From NCBI GenBank assembly GCA_035539135.1, contig DATLJD010000014.1, forward strand, positions 310,001 to 374,000: DNA of 64,000 nt, in the 5' to 3' direction. Below the pieces are notes generated by a model. It made no database searches. It had not been told where the DNA came from and saw only the letters and a list, made by a program, of their open reading frames with translations. Position 1 is the stretch's first letter. The number at the start of each line of letters is the position of its first letter. The position numbers and the translations under genes were made by a program. Source of the stretch: JABFWF01 sp035539135. Its GTDB lineage: Bacteria; Pseudomonadota; Gammaproteobacteria; Xanthomonadales; Xanthomonadaceae. Positions 54,589 through 63,281 of the stretch are shown here, in pieces.

Positions 54589-55373
54589 TGGACCTCGACC
54601 TCCGCGGCCGCCACGCCTTGGTATGCGGCGCCTCCGAAGGCATCGGCCGCGCCGCCGCGCACGAGCTCGCCCTGCTCGGCGCCGACGTCACCGTGCTCGC
54701 CCGCCGCGAAGAGGTGCTGCGCGAAGTCGCCGGCGCGCTTCCGCGCAGCGGCGCGCAAGAGCACGGCTGGGTCGCCGCCGACGTGGCGAAGACCGACGCC
54801 CTGCGCGCCCAGGCCGAGGCCCTCGCCGCCGGCAAGCCCGTGCACATCCTGGTCAACAACACCGGCGGCCCGCCGCCCGGCCCCGTGCACGCGGCCGAGG
54901 TGCCGGCCTTCCTCGACGCCTTCAACAAGCACCTCGTCGCCAGCCACACGCTGGCGCAGGCGCTGCTGCCCGGGATGCGGGGCGCCGCCTGGGGCCGCAT
55001 CGTCAACGTGATCTCGACCTCGGTGCGCGAGCCGATCGAGGGCCTGGGCGTCTCCAACACCGTGCGCGGCGCGGTCGCGAGCTGGGCGAAGACGCTTTCG
55101 CGCGAGGTCGCGCCGTTCGGGATCACCGTCAACAACGTGCTGCCCGGCTTCACCGATACCGGCCGCATCGCCCAACTGGTGCGCCGGCGCGCCGAGGCCA
55201 GCGGCCGGAGCGAGGACGAGATCGCCGACGAAATGCGCGCGCTGGTCCCGGCCGGGCGCTTCGCGCAGCCGGCCGAGCTGGGCGCGGTGATCGCCTTCCT
55301 GTGCACGCCGGCGGCGGCCTACGTCAACGGCGTCAACCTCGCGGTCGACGGCGGCCGCACGCGGGCGCTGTAG
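54588..55373 (+). CDS. atypical short-chain dehydrogenase/reductase
   Basis: 261 residues, ATG after AGGAG at 8 bases. The nucleotide motif GASEGIGRA and NNTGG are present, with a C-terminal LAVDGGRTRAL. The usual catalytic Tyr and Lys of YxxxK are missing: the segment reads LGVSNTVRGAV where YSASKAAV would be. Members of this SNxxR subfamily are often annotated as FabG-like but probably do different or no redox chemistry. It heads the run leading to the kynurenine-type genes. Confidence 0.85.
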   Translation: MDLDLRGRHALVCGASEGIGRAAAHELALLGADVTVLARREEVLREVAGALPRSGAQEHGWVAADVAKTDALRAQAEALAAGKPVHILVNNTGGPPPGPVHAAEVPAFLDAFNKHLVASHTLAQALLPGMRGAAWGRIVNVISTSVREPIEGLGVSNTVRGAVASWAKTLSREVAPFGITVNNVLPGFTDTGRIAQLVRRRAEASGRSEDEIADEMRALVPAGRFAQPAELGAVIAFLCTPAAAYVNGVNLAVDGGRTRAL

Positions 55374-55381
55374 GAGCGGAC

Positions 55382-55684
55382 ATGGACGCGATCCGGATGG
55401 CGGAGGCGGCGCGGCGCGATTCGGACCGGGTGCCGTTCGCCGCGCAGTTGCTGGTGCTGCACGCCGGCCGGGGCTGGTTCGTCAACTTGTACGACTTGTC
55501 CGCCGGCGGCTGCGCGGTGTTCCGGCCGGCCGGCTGGTCGCCGCAGATCGACGACCTGGTGCAGTTGTTCTTCCGGCGCAACCACGGCCCGGCCAACGAC
55601 GTCGCGGCGCGGGTCGCCCGGGTCACCGAAAACCTCGTCGGCTTCGAATACCACGATCCGCAACCGGTACCGCCCTGCGCCTGA
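55382..55684 (+). CDS. PilZ-domain protein
   Basis: 100 residues from the ATG at 55382, 8 bases after the SDR stop. The c-di-GMP motifs are there: RDSDR (RxxxR) at about residue 12 and NLYDLSAGGCAVF (D/N-x-SxxG), followed by beta strands ending ARVTENLVGFEY. A lone PilZ domain acts as a c-di-GMP adaptor. Placement in a catabolic run is unusual and may only reflect shared transcription. Confidence 0.85.
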   Translation: MDAIRMAEAARRDSDRVPFAAQLLVLHAGRGWFVNLYDLSAGGCAVFRPAGWSPQIDDLVQLFFRRNHGPANDVAARVARVTENLVGFEYHDPQPVPPCA

Positions 55685-55719
55685 GCGCGGAATACCGCTC
55701 CGCGAGTTAAGCTTGTCCG

Positions 55720-57141
55720 ATGCGACTGACGCACTGGATCGATGGCGAACCCCGCGTCGCCGCCGGCGGAGGCTGGCGCGCGGTCTGCGATCCGGCCACG
55801 CGGGAAGCCTTCGCCGAAGTCGCCGACGGCGATGCCGCCGACATCGAAGCGGCCGTTGCAGCCGCCGGCGCCGGCTTCCCCGCCTGGTCGGGACTGCCCG
55901 CGGGCGAACGCGCGCGCTGGATGGAGGCGCTGGCGTCCGCGCTGGAGGCCCGGCTCGAGCTGTTCGCGCAGGCCGAATCGCGCGATGGCGGCAAGCCGCT
56001 GCGGCTCGCGCGCGAGGTCGAGATCCCGCGCGCGGTGTCCAACCTGCGCTTCTTCGCCCACGCGGCGACCCAGTTCGCCAGCGAATCGCACCACGGCCAG
56101 GCCGGCCTCAACTACACGTTGCGCCCGCCGCTGGGCGTGGTCGGCACGATCTCGCCGTGGAACCTGCCGCTGTACCTGTTCACCTGGAAGATCGCGCCGG
56201 CGCTGGCCGCGGGCAACACGGTGGTCGCCAAGCCTTCCGAAGTGACCCCGCTGACGGCGACCATGCTGGCGGAACTGGCCGCGGAGATCGGCTTCCCGCG
56301 CGGCGTGCTCAACGTCGTGCACGGGCTCGGCCCCGCGGTCGGCGAGCCGCTGGTCGCGCACCCGCGGGTGAAGGCGGTGTCCTTCACCGGCAGCACCGCG
56401 GTCGGCCGCCGCATCGCCGGCATCGCCGGACCGCTGCTGAAGAAGGTCTCGCTCGAACTCGGCGGCAAGAACGCCACGCTGGTGTTCGCCGACAGCGACT
56501 GGCGCGGCGCGCTCGACACGATCGTCCGCTCGGCGTTCCAGAATTCCGGGCAGATCTGCCTGTGCGGCTCGCGCATCCTGGTCGAGCGTGCGATTTACGA
56601 CGACTTTCGCGACGCGCTGCTGGAACGGGTGCGCGCACTGCGCGTGGGCGAGCCGTCCGATCCCTCGACCGATCTCGGCCCGCTGGTGTCACAGGCGCAT
56701 TTCGACAAGGTCGTCGCCGCGCTCGCTCGGGCGCGCGACGAAGGCGGCCGCATCCTGTGCGGCGGCCACGCGCTGGACCGCCCCGGCTGGTACGTCGCGC
56801 CGACCCTGATCGAAGGCCTCGGCCCCGGCTGCGCGACCAACCGCGAAGAAATCTTCGGACCGGTCGCGACCCTGCAGGCCTTCGACGGCGACGACGAGGC
56901 GCTCGCGCTCGCCAACGCCTGCGACTACGGCCTGTCCGCCTCGCTGTGGACGCGCGACCTCGCCCGCGCGCACCGCCTCGCCGCCGGCCTGCAGGCCGGC
57001 ATCGTCTGGATCAACTGCTGGCTGATGCGCGACCTGCGCACGCCCTTCGGCGGCACCGCCCAGTCCGGCCTCGGCCGCGAGGGCGGGCTGGAGGCGATGC
57101 GCTTCTTCACCGAACCGAAGAACGTCTGCATCGCCATCTGA
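55720..57141 (+). CDS. aldehyde dehydrogenase, likely 2-aminomuconic semialdehyde dehydrogenase
   Basis: 473 residues. The motifs PWNLPLYLFTWKIAPALAAGNTVVAKPSE, FTGSTAVGRRI, LELGGKNATLVF (catalytic Glu) and NSGQICLCGSR (catalytic Cys) are present. The C-terminal FFTEPKNVCI is typical of ALDH8/hydroxymuconic or aminomuconic semialdehyde dehydrogenases. It probably oxidises aminomuconate semialdehyde in the NAD-dependent branch after 3-hydroxyanthranilate ring cleavage. The downstream deaminase and dioxygenase support this. Confidence 0.9.
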   Translation: MRLTHWIDGEPRVAAGGGWRAVCDPATREAFAEVADGDAADIEAAVAAAGAGFPAWSGLPAGERARWMEALASALEARLELFAQAESRDGGKPLRLAREVEIPRAVSNLRFFAHAATQFASESHHGQAGLNYTLRPPLGVVGTISPWNLPLYLFTWKIAPALAAGNTVVAKPSEVTPLTATMLAELAAEIGFPRGVLNVVHGLGPAVGEPLVAHPRVKAVSFTGSTAVGRRIAGIAGPLLKKVSLELGGKNATLVFADSDWRGALDTIVRSAFQNSGQICLCGSRILVERAIYDDFRDALLERVRALRVGEPSDPSTDLGPLVSQAHFDKVVAALARARDEGGRILCGGHALDRPGWYVAPTLIEGLGPGCATNREEIFGPVATLQAFDGDDEALALANACDYGLSASLWTRDLARAHRLAAGLQAGIVWINCWLMRDLRTPFGGTAQSGLGREGGLEAMRFFTEPKNVCIAI

Positions 57142-57161
57142 CACAAGGAGCACACCCGTCC

Positions 57162-57833
57162 ATGCCCACCAAGGCTTCCCTCGCCCGCCTGCTCGCCAAC
57201 AACCGCGACTGGGCCGATGCCGTCACCCGCGACGATCCCGGTTTCTTCGAACGCCTCTCGCTGCAGCAGGCGCCCAGGTACCTGTGGATCGGCTGCTCCG
57301 ACTCGCGCGTGCCGGCCAACCAGATCATGGGCCTGGCGCCGGGCGAGGTGTTCGTCCACCGCAACATCGCCAACGTGATGGTGCACACCGACCTCAACTG
57401 CATGTCGGTGATCCAGTTCGCGGTGGACGTGCTCAAGGTGCAGCACATTCTGGTCGTCGGCCACTACGGCTGCGGCGGCGTGCAGGCGGCGCTGACCGGG
57501 CTGCGGATCGGGCTGGCCGACAACTGGATCCGCCACGTCGGCGACGTCGCGCAGAAGCACGGCGCGTTGCTGGAGGCGCTCGATCCGGCGCAACGCTCCG
57601 ACGCGCTGTGCGAGCTCAACGCGATCGAGCAGGCCGAGAACGTGTGCCTGTCCACCGTCATCCGCGACGCCTGGGCACGCGGCCAGGTGCTGTCGGTGCA
57701 CGGCTGGGTGTACAGCCTGCAGGACGGCCGGGTGCGCGAGCTGGGCATGGACGTGGCCTCGCCCGACGCGCTGGAGGGCGTGTATGCCCGCGCGGTCTCC
57801 GGCGTGCGCGAACGACGGGCCAGCGCGGCGTGA
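57162..57833 (+). CDS. can: beta-class carbonic anhydrase
   Basis: 223 residues from the ATG at 57162 (AAGGAG about 12 bases before it). Zinc site residues CSDSR, the HYGCGG loop and the Asp-Arg dyad are all in place: IGCSDSRVPANQIMGLAPGEVFVHRNIAN, then VVGHYGCGGV. Converts CO2 and bicarbonate. It overlaps the RidA gene by GTGA, so it is embedded in the catabolic operon. A decarboxylation step in this pathway could explain the location, but that is inferred. Confidence 0.96.
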   Translation: MPTKASLARLLANNRDWADAVTRDDPGFFERLSLQQAPRYLWIGCSDSRVPANQIMGLAPGEVFVHRNIANVMVHTDLNCMSVIQFAVDVLKVQHILVVGHYGCGGVQAALTGLRIGLADNWIRHVGDVAQKHGALLEALDPAQRSDALCELNAIEQAENVCLSTVIRDAWARGQVLSVHGWVYSLQDGRVRELGMDVASPDALEGVYARAVSGVRERRASAA

Positions 57834-58258
57834 GCACGGGCGGCATCCACGCGGGCAACGCGCCGCGCGCGGTCGGCAGCTATCCGCATGCGCGGCGGGT
57901 CGGCGACCTGCTGTTCCTGTCCGGGATCGGCCCGCGCGACCCGGAGACCAACGCGATCCCCGGCAACGAACTGTACGCCGACGGCCGCGTGCGCCGCTAC
58001 GACATCGCGGCCCAGACCCACGCCGTGTTCGCCAACGTGCGGGCGGTGCTGGAGGCCAGCGGCGCGCGCTGGGAAGACCTGGTCGACGTGACCGTCTACC
58101 TCACCGACATGCTGCGCGACTTCCGCGGCTACAACGCGGTGTGGGCGGAATATTTCCCGGACCCAGCGACCGCGCCGTGCCGGACCACGGTCGGCATCAC
58201 CGCGCTGCCGACGCCGATCGCGATCGAGCTCAAGTGCACGGCGGTGGTCGGTTCCTGA
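57830..58258 (+). CDS. RidA/YjgF family protein, likely 2-aminomuconate deaminase
   Basis: 142 residues from a GTG overlapping the carbonic anhydrase stop. GNAPRAVGSYPHARRVGDLLFLSGIGPRDPETNAIPGNE and VTVYLTDMLRDFRGYNAVWAEYF match the NbaF-type deaminase group of the RidA family (with the conserved APR and C/P-R-T-TVG segments). It would release ammonia from 2-aminomuconate. The neighbouring dehydrogenase and dioxygenase make this the most economical reading; a general enamine deaminase is the alternative. Confidence 0.85.
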   Translation: MSTGGIHAGNAPRAVGSYPHARRVGDLLFLSGIGPRDPETNAIPGNELYADGRVRRYDIAAQTHAVFANVRAVLEASGARWEDLVDVTVYLTDMLRDFRGYNAVWAEYFPDPATAPCRTTVGITALPTPIAIELKCTAVVGS

Positions 58259-58319
58259 GTTCGCGCCACCGCCGCGCGAGCTGGTCCACAATGATCCACG
58301 CCCCACGCCGGAGCGCGCC

Positions 58320-58850
58320 ATGCCCCTTCCCGCCCCGATCAACCTGCAGGCCTGGATCGCCGAGCACCGCCACCTGCTGAAGCCGCCGGTCGGCAACAAG
58401 TGCCTGTACGACGGCGACTTCATCGTGATGGCGGTGGGCGGCCCCAACGCGCGCACCGACTACCACTGGGACGAAGGCCCGGAATGGTTCCATCAGCTGG
58501 AAGGCGAGATGGTGCTGCGCATCCAGGAGGACGGCCGGCCGCGCGACATCCCGATCCGCGCCGGCGAGACCTTCCTGCTGCCGCCGCGGGTGCCGCATTC
58601 GCCGCAGCGCATGGCCGGCTCGGTCGGCCTCGTGATCGAGCGCAAGCGGCTGCCGCATGAACGCGACGGCCTGCTGTGGTTCTGCGAGCGCTGCAACCAC
58701 AAGCTGTACGAGGAGTTCTTCGTGCTGCAGGACATCGAGCGCGACTTCCCGCCGGTGTTCGATCGCTTCTACGCTTCGCGCGAGCATCGCACCTGCACCT
58801 CCTGCGGCCATCTGAACCCGGCGCCCGCGAAATACGACGCGGGGGGCTGA
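58320..58850 (+). CDS. nbaC: 3-hydroxyanthranilate 3,4-dioxygenase
   Basis: 176 residues. Cupin motifs TDYHWDEGPEWFHQLEGEMVLRI with the Fe ligands His and Glu, then FLLPPRVPHSPQR. It also has the C-terminal rubredoxin-like pair CERC and CTSC, which bacterial HAO enzymes carry. It opens the ring of 3-hydroxyanthranilate to 2-amino-3-carboxymuconate semialdehyde. Last gene of the run. The decarboxylase (NbaD/ACMSD) expected between this step and the dehydrogenase is not in the window. Confidence 0.95.
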   Translation: MPLPAPINLQAWIAEHRHLLKPPVGNKCLYDGDFIVMAVGGPNARTDYHWDEGPEWFHQLEGEMVLRIQEDGRPRDIPIRAGETFLLPPRVPHSPQRMAGSVGLVIERKRLPHERDGLLWFCERCNHKLYEEFFVLQDIERDFPPVFDRFYASREHRTCTSCGHLNPAPAKYDAGG

Positions 58851-59054
58851 AGGCGCGCGCGTCCGCGCGATGATCGCGGCCGATCGCCGGCCGCAGCGAC
58901 ACGCTGCCGCATCGCCGCGCCGGCGGCTCCCGGACCTGCGCCCGGAGGCAGGCAGGCGCCTGCATTCATCCTGCGACGACATGCGCTCCACGGGCGTTCC
59001 GGCAGGGTGCTGCAGTCGGCATCCGGCCGATGCCCCCTGAAGGAGAACAGCCCC

Positions 59055-59828
59055 ATGACCGTGAACGAATCCCGCGACATGAACCGCGATCCCATCACCG
59101 GCGCGCCCGGTTCGCATCCGGTCGGCACGGGCGTCGGCGCGGCGGGCGGCGCGCTTGCCGGTGCGGCGATCGGCTCGATGTTCGGCCCGATCGGCACCCT
59201 GGTCGGTGGCGCGATCGGCACCGTGGGCGGCGGCGCCGCCGGGCACGGCGTGGCCGAACGGGTGGATCCCACGGGCGAGACGGAATACTGGCGCAGCACC
59301 GCCACCACCCGTCCCTACTACCGGTCCGACTACGACTTCGACAGCGACTACGCGCCCGCCTACGCCTACGGCAGCGACGCCCGCGCGCGTTACGGCGATC
59401 GCCGCTGGGACGACAGCCTGGAGAACGACCTGCGCAGCGGCTGGGAGAAGGTCAAGGCGAAGTCGCGCCTGACCTGGGAAGAGGCCAAGGACGCGGTGCG
59501 CGATGCGTGGGACCGCGACGACCGTACCTATCGCACCTACGACGCCAGCGACCGCTTCTACAGCCAGCAGTTCGCCAGCCGCGACCGCGATGCCCGCTTC
59601 GACTACGAAACCGATTACCGCCCGGCCTACCGCTACGGCACCTGGGCGCGCACCGCCTACCGCGACCGCGACTGGGACGACCGCCTGGAAAGCGACCTGG
59701 AACAGGGCTGGAACACCGCCAAGGGCAGCTCTCGGATGGCGTGGAACGATGCGAAGAGCACCGTGCGCGAATCCTGGGACAACTTCGAGCGCGCGCTGCC
59801 GGGCGATTTCGACCGCGACGGGCGCTGA
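59055..59828 (+). CDS. glycine-zipper protein with 61-residue internal duplication
   Basis: 257 residues from the ATG at 59055 (AAGGAGAACAGCCCC before it). Residues 24-68 are a glycine-zipper segment (GTGVGAAGGALAGAAIG, IGTLVGGAIGTVGGGAAG) that could insert in a membrane. Residues 93-153 and 182-242 are a gapless 61-residue repeat with DYxPAYxYG and DRxWDDxLExDLxxGW...SRxxWxxAKxxVRxxWD. The repeat is charged and helical, and resembles no family I can name firmly. A stress or envelope-associated role is a guess. No operon partners are evident. Confidence 0.75.
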   Translation: MTVNESRDMNRDPITGAPGSHPVGTGVGAAGGALAGAAIGSMFGPIGTLVGGAIGTVGGGAAGHGVAERVDPTGETEYWRSTATTRPYYRSDYDFDSDYAPAYAYGSDARARYGDRRWDDSLENDLRSGWEKVKAKSRLTWEEAKDAVRDAWDRDDRTYRTYDASDRFYSQQFASRDRDARFDYETDYRPAYRYGTWARTAYRDRDWDDRLESDLEQGWNTAKGSSRMAWNDAKSTVRESWDNFERALPGDFDRDGR

Positions 59829-59912
59829 CGCGCCATGCGGCGACCGGACGCGCAGGTGCCCGGTCGCCGCTGATCGCTGCGCCGCCGGCAAGACGCGACG
59901 CACCCCGCGGCG

Positions 59913-60515
59913 TCAGCGGCGATACCACGCCCACACCCGCTCCGGCAGCCGATCCTCCAGCGCGATCCCGAGCGCCGTGCAGGCGTCCAGCGCGTCGCGC
60001 ACCGCCTGCCGCAGGTTCGCGCGTGGGGACGGATCCTCCAGCACGCCGGCGTCGAGCATCGCCTGGCTCCAGGCGAACAGCCGCTGGCTGTCGGCGTCGA
60101 GCGCGCCGCGCAGCCACTCCCGCAGCGGCGCATGCAGGCGGTGGCCTCGTGCCCGCAGCGCATCCGCCTCCGCGCGCAGCGCCGCACCGGCGCCGCGCAG
60201 CCACTCGGTGTGGCCGCCGGCCGCTTCGCGTACCGTCAGCGGCGCGACCGCGCGGTGCTCGGCGAGCGCATGCCTGAGCGACAGTTCCAGCGCCCGCGCC
60301 TCGCGCACCCGCTCCAGTTCGACCAGCCATCCCGCGTCGAGGTCGAAGAACCCGAACCAGCGCGGATGCAGCGTGCGGATCCGCTGCAGCGGATCACGCG
60401 AGATGCCCAGCTTGAGCAGGTCCTCCCAGTGGCCCGGGAAGACGTACAGGAAACAGCGGCCGCGGCTGGGCACGGTACCGCTGCGAAACGACAGCGCCTC
60501 GCGCATGCACGCCAT
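59913..60515 (-). CDS. GIY-YIG/T5orf172-like protein
   Basis: 200 residues from the ATG at 60515 (an ATG at 60506 also fits). Residues 20-90 read CFLYVFPGHWEDLLKLGISRDPLQRIRTLHP with the GIY-YIG layout (hydrophobic-Y, then K-x-G-I-S, DP-x-xR), then a long helical C-terminus. The second Tyr of the motif is replaced by G-I-S here, as in the T5orf172/Mug113 branch. It may be a nuclease or a DNA-binding variant. It is divergent from xthA, a DNA-repair gene. Confidence 0.65.
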   Translation of the reverse strand: MACMREALSFRSGTVPSRGRCFLYVFPGHWEDLLKLGISRDPLQRIRTLHPRWFGFFDLDAGWLVELERVREARALELSLRHALAEHRAVAPLTVREAAGGHTEWLRGAGAALRAEADALRARGHRLHAPLREWLRGALDADSQRLFAWSQAMLDAGVLEDPSPRANLRQAVRDALDACTALGIALEDRLPERVWAWYRR

Positions 60516-60611
60516 GCTGGGCCGCGGCGGTCGCAGCGCGCGTGACGCCACGCATCCGCCCCGCGCGGTAGGGTCATCCATGCCCCCGGCGGACCGCAGG
60601 ACGCCTCGCCC

Positions 60612-61487
60612 ATGCCGCAGCTGAAGATCGCGACCTTCAACGTCAACGGCATCCGCTCGCGGCTGTCGCCGCTGCTGCAGTGGCTGGAACGGGAGCGCCC
60701 GGACGTCGCCTGCCTGCAGGAGCTGAAGGCGCCCGACGAGGCGTTTCCCGAAGAGGCGATCCGCGACGCTGGCTACGGCGCGCTGTGGCATGGCCAGCGC
60801 TCGTGGAACGGCGTCGCCATCCTCGCCCGCGATGCGCAGCCGGTCGAAAGCCGGCGCGGCCTGCCCGGCGATCCGGAGGACACGCAATCGCGTTACCTCG
60901 AGGCGGCCGCGCACGGCGTCATCGTCGGCTGCCTGTACCTGCCCAACGGCAACCCGCAGCCGGGCCCGAAGTTCGCCTACAAGCTGGCCTGGTTCGAGCG
61001 GCTGATCGCCCACGCGCAGGCGCTGTACGCCAGCGGCCACCCGGTGGTGCTGGCCGGCGACTTCAACGTGGTGCCGACCGACGACCTGGACATCTACAAC
61101 CCGCGCTCGTGGAGGAAGGACGCGCTGCTGCAGCCGGAAACCCGCGCCTGCTGGCAGCGCCTGCTCGCCCAGGGCTGGACCGACGCGCTGCGCGCCCTGC
61201 ATCCGGACGAGAAGGTGTTCACCTTCTGGGACTACTTCCGCCAGCACTGGCAGCGCGACGCCGGCCTGCGCATCGACCACCTGCTGCTCAACGCCGAACT
61301 GGCGCCGCGCCTGCGCGCCGCCGGCGTGGACCGCTGGGTGCGCGGACTGGAGGGCGCCAGCGATCATGCGCCGACCTGGGTCGTGCTGGACCGGGCCGCG
61401 ACGCGCTCCGCCAGGACCGGCAAGCGCGCGGCGCCGGCCGCGGCCGCCCCGCCGCGCAAGCGCGCGCCGCGCCGCCGCGCCACCTGA
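60612..61487 (+). CDS. xthA: exodeoxyribonuclease III
   Basis: 291 residues. Endonuclease/exonuclease/phosphatase fold with LKIATFNVNGIRSRL, CLQELKA (catalytic Glu), LAGDFNVVPTD (catalytic Asp-Asn), RIDHLLL and SDHAPTWVVL (catalytic His). The basic tail KRAAPAAAAPPRKRAPRRRAT extends beyond the enzyme core and probably binds DNA. It works in abasic-site base-excision repair. Followed by the CDF gene after 3 bases. Confidence 0.95.
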   Translation: MPQLKIATFNVNGIRSRLSPLLQWLERERPDVACLQELKAPDEAFPEEAIRDAGYGALWHGQRSWNGVAILARDAQPVESRRGLPGDPEDTQSRYLEAAAHGVIVGCLYLPNGNPQPGPKFAYKLAWFERLIAHAQALYASGHPVVLAGDFNVVPTDDLDIYNPRSWRKDALLQPETRACWQRLLAQGWTDALRALHPDEKVFTFWDYFRQHWQRDAGLRIDHLLLNAELAPRLRAAGVDRWVRGLEGASDHAPTWVVLDRAATRSARTGKRAAPAAAAPPRKRAPRRRAT

Positions 61488-61490
61488 ACC

Positions 61491-62441
61491 GTGTCCGCCC
61501 CGAGCAACCGCAAGGTCGTTTACGCCGCGCTGTTCGGCAACCTCGCGATCGCCATCACCAAGTTCACCGCCGCTTTCCTCACCGGCAGCTCGGCGATGCT
61601 CAGCGAAGGGGTGCATTCGCTGGTGGATACCTGCAACGAGCTGCTCCTGCTGCACGGCATGCGCCGCGCCGAGCGCCCGCCCGACCCGGCGCATCCCTTC
61701 GGCTACGGCCGCGAACTCTATTTCTGGAGCTTCATCGTGGCGCTGATGGTGTTCGCCCTCGGCGCAGGCGTGTCCTTCTACGAAGGCATCGCCCACCTGC
61801 GGTATCCGGAGCCGATCGAGCGGCCGTGGATCAACTACGCCGTACTCGGCGCGTCGCTGCTGTTCGAGGGGATCTCCTGGTGGATCGCGCTCAAGGCATT
61901 CCGCGCGGCCAAGGGCCGGCGCGGCTGGTACGCGGCCTTCCGCGCCAGCAAGGATCCGACGACCTTCACCGTGCTGTTCGAGGACAGCGCCGCGCTCCTC
62001 GGCCTGCTGGTCGCGCTCGCCGGGATCGCGCTCGCGCAGGCGCTGGGTGATCCGCGTTTCGACGGCTATGCGTCGCTGGGTATCGGTGTGGTGCTGGCGG
62101 TCGCCGCGCTGCTGCTCGCGCGGGAAACAAAAGGCCTGCTCATCGGCGAGGCCGCCGGGGCGGGAGTGCGCGAGGACATCCTTCGGATCGCCGCCGCCGA
62201 CCGCGCGATCCGCTGCGCCAATGGCGTTCTCACCGTGCAGATGGGGCCGCGCAGCATCGTCGCCGCGCTCAGCGTGGAATTCGAGGATGCGCTGGCGACT
62301 CCGGACATCGAGCGCTGCATCCGCCGCATCGAGGACGCGGTGCGGGCGGCGCACCCGGACGTGGTCGCCCTGTTCGTCAAACCGCAGACGGCTGGCACGT
62401 GGGCGCGGCGCGCGGCCCGCCTGCGCGGAGACGAGGACTGA
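61491..62441 (+). CDS. cation diffusion facilitator family transporter
   Basis: 316 residues starting at a GTG 3 bases after xthA. Helix 2 holds SSAMLSEGVHSLVDTCNE with the metal-site H-xxx-D, helix 5 holds EDSAALLGLLVAL with D, and HPFGYGRELYFWSF is a CDF hallmark. A C-terminal cytosolic domain follows. Likely Zn/Fe/Mn efflux with proton antiport in the inner membrane. Some xanthomonad copies are annotated as a ferrous-iron-type. It may be translated with xthA. Confidence 0.9.
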   Translation: MSAPSNRKVVYAALFGNLAIAITKFTAAFLTGSSAMLSEGVHSLVDTCNELLLLHGMRRAERPPDPAHPFGYGRELYFWSFIVALMVFALGAGVSFYEGIAHLRYPEPIERPWINYAVLGASLLFEGISWWIALKAFRAAKGRRGWYAAFRASKDPTTFTVLFEDSAALLGLLVALAGIALAQALGDPRFDGYASLGIGVVLAVAALLLARETKGLLIGEAAGAGVREDILRIAAADRAIRCANGVLTVQMGPRSIVAALSVEFEDALATPDIERCIRRIEDAVRAAHPDVVALFVKPQTAGTWARRAARLRGDED

Positions 62442-62486
62442 AAGGCGGCCACCGGCGCCCCGCGGGCGTCGCCCCGCGGGCGCACT

Positions 62487-62513
62487 TCAAGCCCGGTCGG
62501 GCGCGGCCGTTAA
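62487..62513 (+). promoter_or_regulatory. sigma-28 (FliA)-like promoter before the YcgR-like gene
   Basis: TCAAGCCC at 62487-62494, an 11-base gap and GCCGTTAA at 62506-62513, one base from GCCGATAA. The predicted transcript start (about 62520) falls almost on the ATG at 62522, so the mRNA would be nearly leaderless, which weakens the case. Confidence 0.4.
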
Positions 62514-62521
62514 AGGGGGCG

Positions 62522-63274
62522 ATGAACGAGGCTGCACCTGCATCCACGGCGGCCGACCTGGACGCGTATTACGACAAGTTCTACGTCCACGGCCAGGCCG
62601 AGATCCGCCGCCACCTGCAACGGCTGGTGGACGGCCGCTGCGCCGTACGCGCGCGCGCGGAAGGCAGCAACGCGAGCGTGGTCACGGTCGTGCTCCAGGT
62701 CGAGGACGCCTCCCTGTGGGTGGACCTGCCCCCGGACGAGCCGATGCTGCGGTCCTGGCTGGCGGCGCCGCAGCTGCGCTTCGAGGGCAGCATCGAACGG
62801 GTGGCGCTGCGCTTCTCCTGCGGCCCCGGCACGATGGACAGCCAGGACGGGCGCCCGGCGTTGCTGTTGCCGATCCCCACCCGCCTGCTGCACCTGCAGC
62901 GGCGCGAGTATGTCCGGCGCGAACCGCCGATCGGCGCGCTCACCTGCCGAATCGCCGCACGGCGCGCGGGGCACGAGGTGGACGCGACCATCCGCGACAT
63001 CGGCGGCGGCGGGCTGGCGATCGTCGCCACCCGTGACGCCATCGACTTCACGGTCGGCGAGGTGCTGGGCAGCCGGATCGAACTGCCGGGAATCGGCGAG
63101 GTCGAGGTGGACCTGCGGGTATGCCACGTCCTCGCCCGCGAGCACCGGGGGCGCGAACTGGCCCAGGCCGGTTGCGAGTTCGTCGACCTGGCCCCGGCGG
63201 CGCAGCGCAAGCTGTTCCGCTACCTGATGCAGCTCGACCGGGAGGCGATGGCGCGCCGGCGGCTGGCCGAATGA
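62522..63274 (+). CDS. YcgR-like PilZ protein (flagellar brake type)
   Basis: 250 residues from the ATG at 62522 (AAAGGGGGCG before it). Residues 1-125 match the YcgR N-terminal domain; residues 126-240 are a PilZ domain with RREYVRREPP (RxxxR) and DIGGGGLAI (D-x-GxxG, with G for the usual S). In enteric bacteria YcgR binds c-di-GMP and slows the flagellar motor. The assignment here is by architecture. It is 80 bases after the CDF gene and convergent with a PAS-GGDEF gene 7 bases away. Confidence 0.85.
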   Translation: MNEAAPASTAADLDAYYDKFYVHGQAEIRRHLQRLVDGRCAVRARAEGSNASVVTVVLQVEDASLWVDLPPDEPMLRSWLAAPQLRFEGSIERVALRFSCGPGTMDSQDGRPALLLPIPTRLLHLQRREYVRREPPIGALTCRIAARRAGHEVDATIRDIGGGGLAIVATRDAIDFTVGEVLGSRIELPGIGEVEVDLRVCHVLAREHRGRELAQAGCEFVDLAPAAQRKLFRYLMQLDREAMARRRLAE

Positions 63275-63281
63275 CGCCGGC

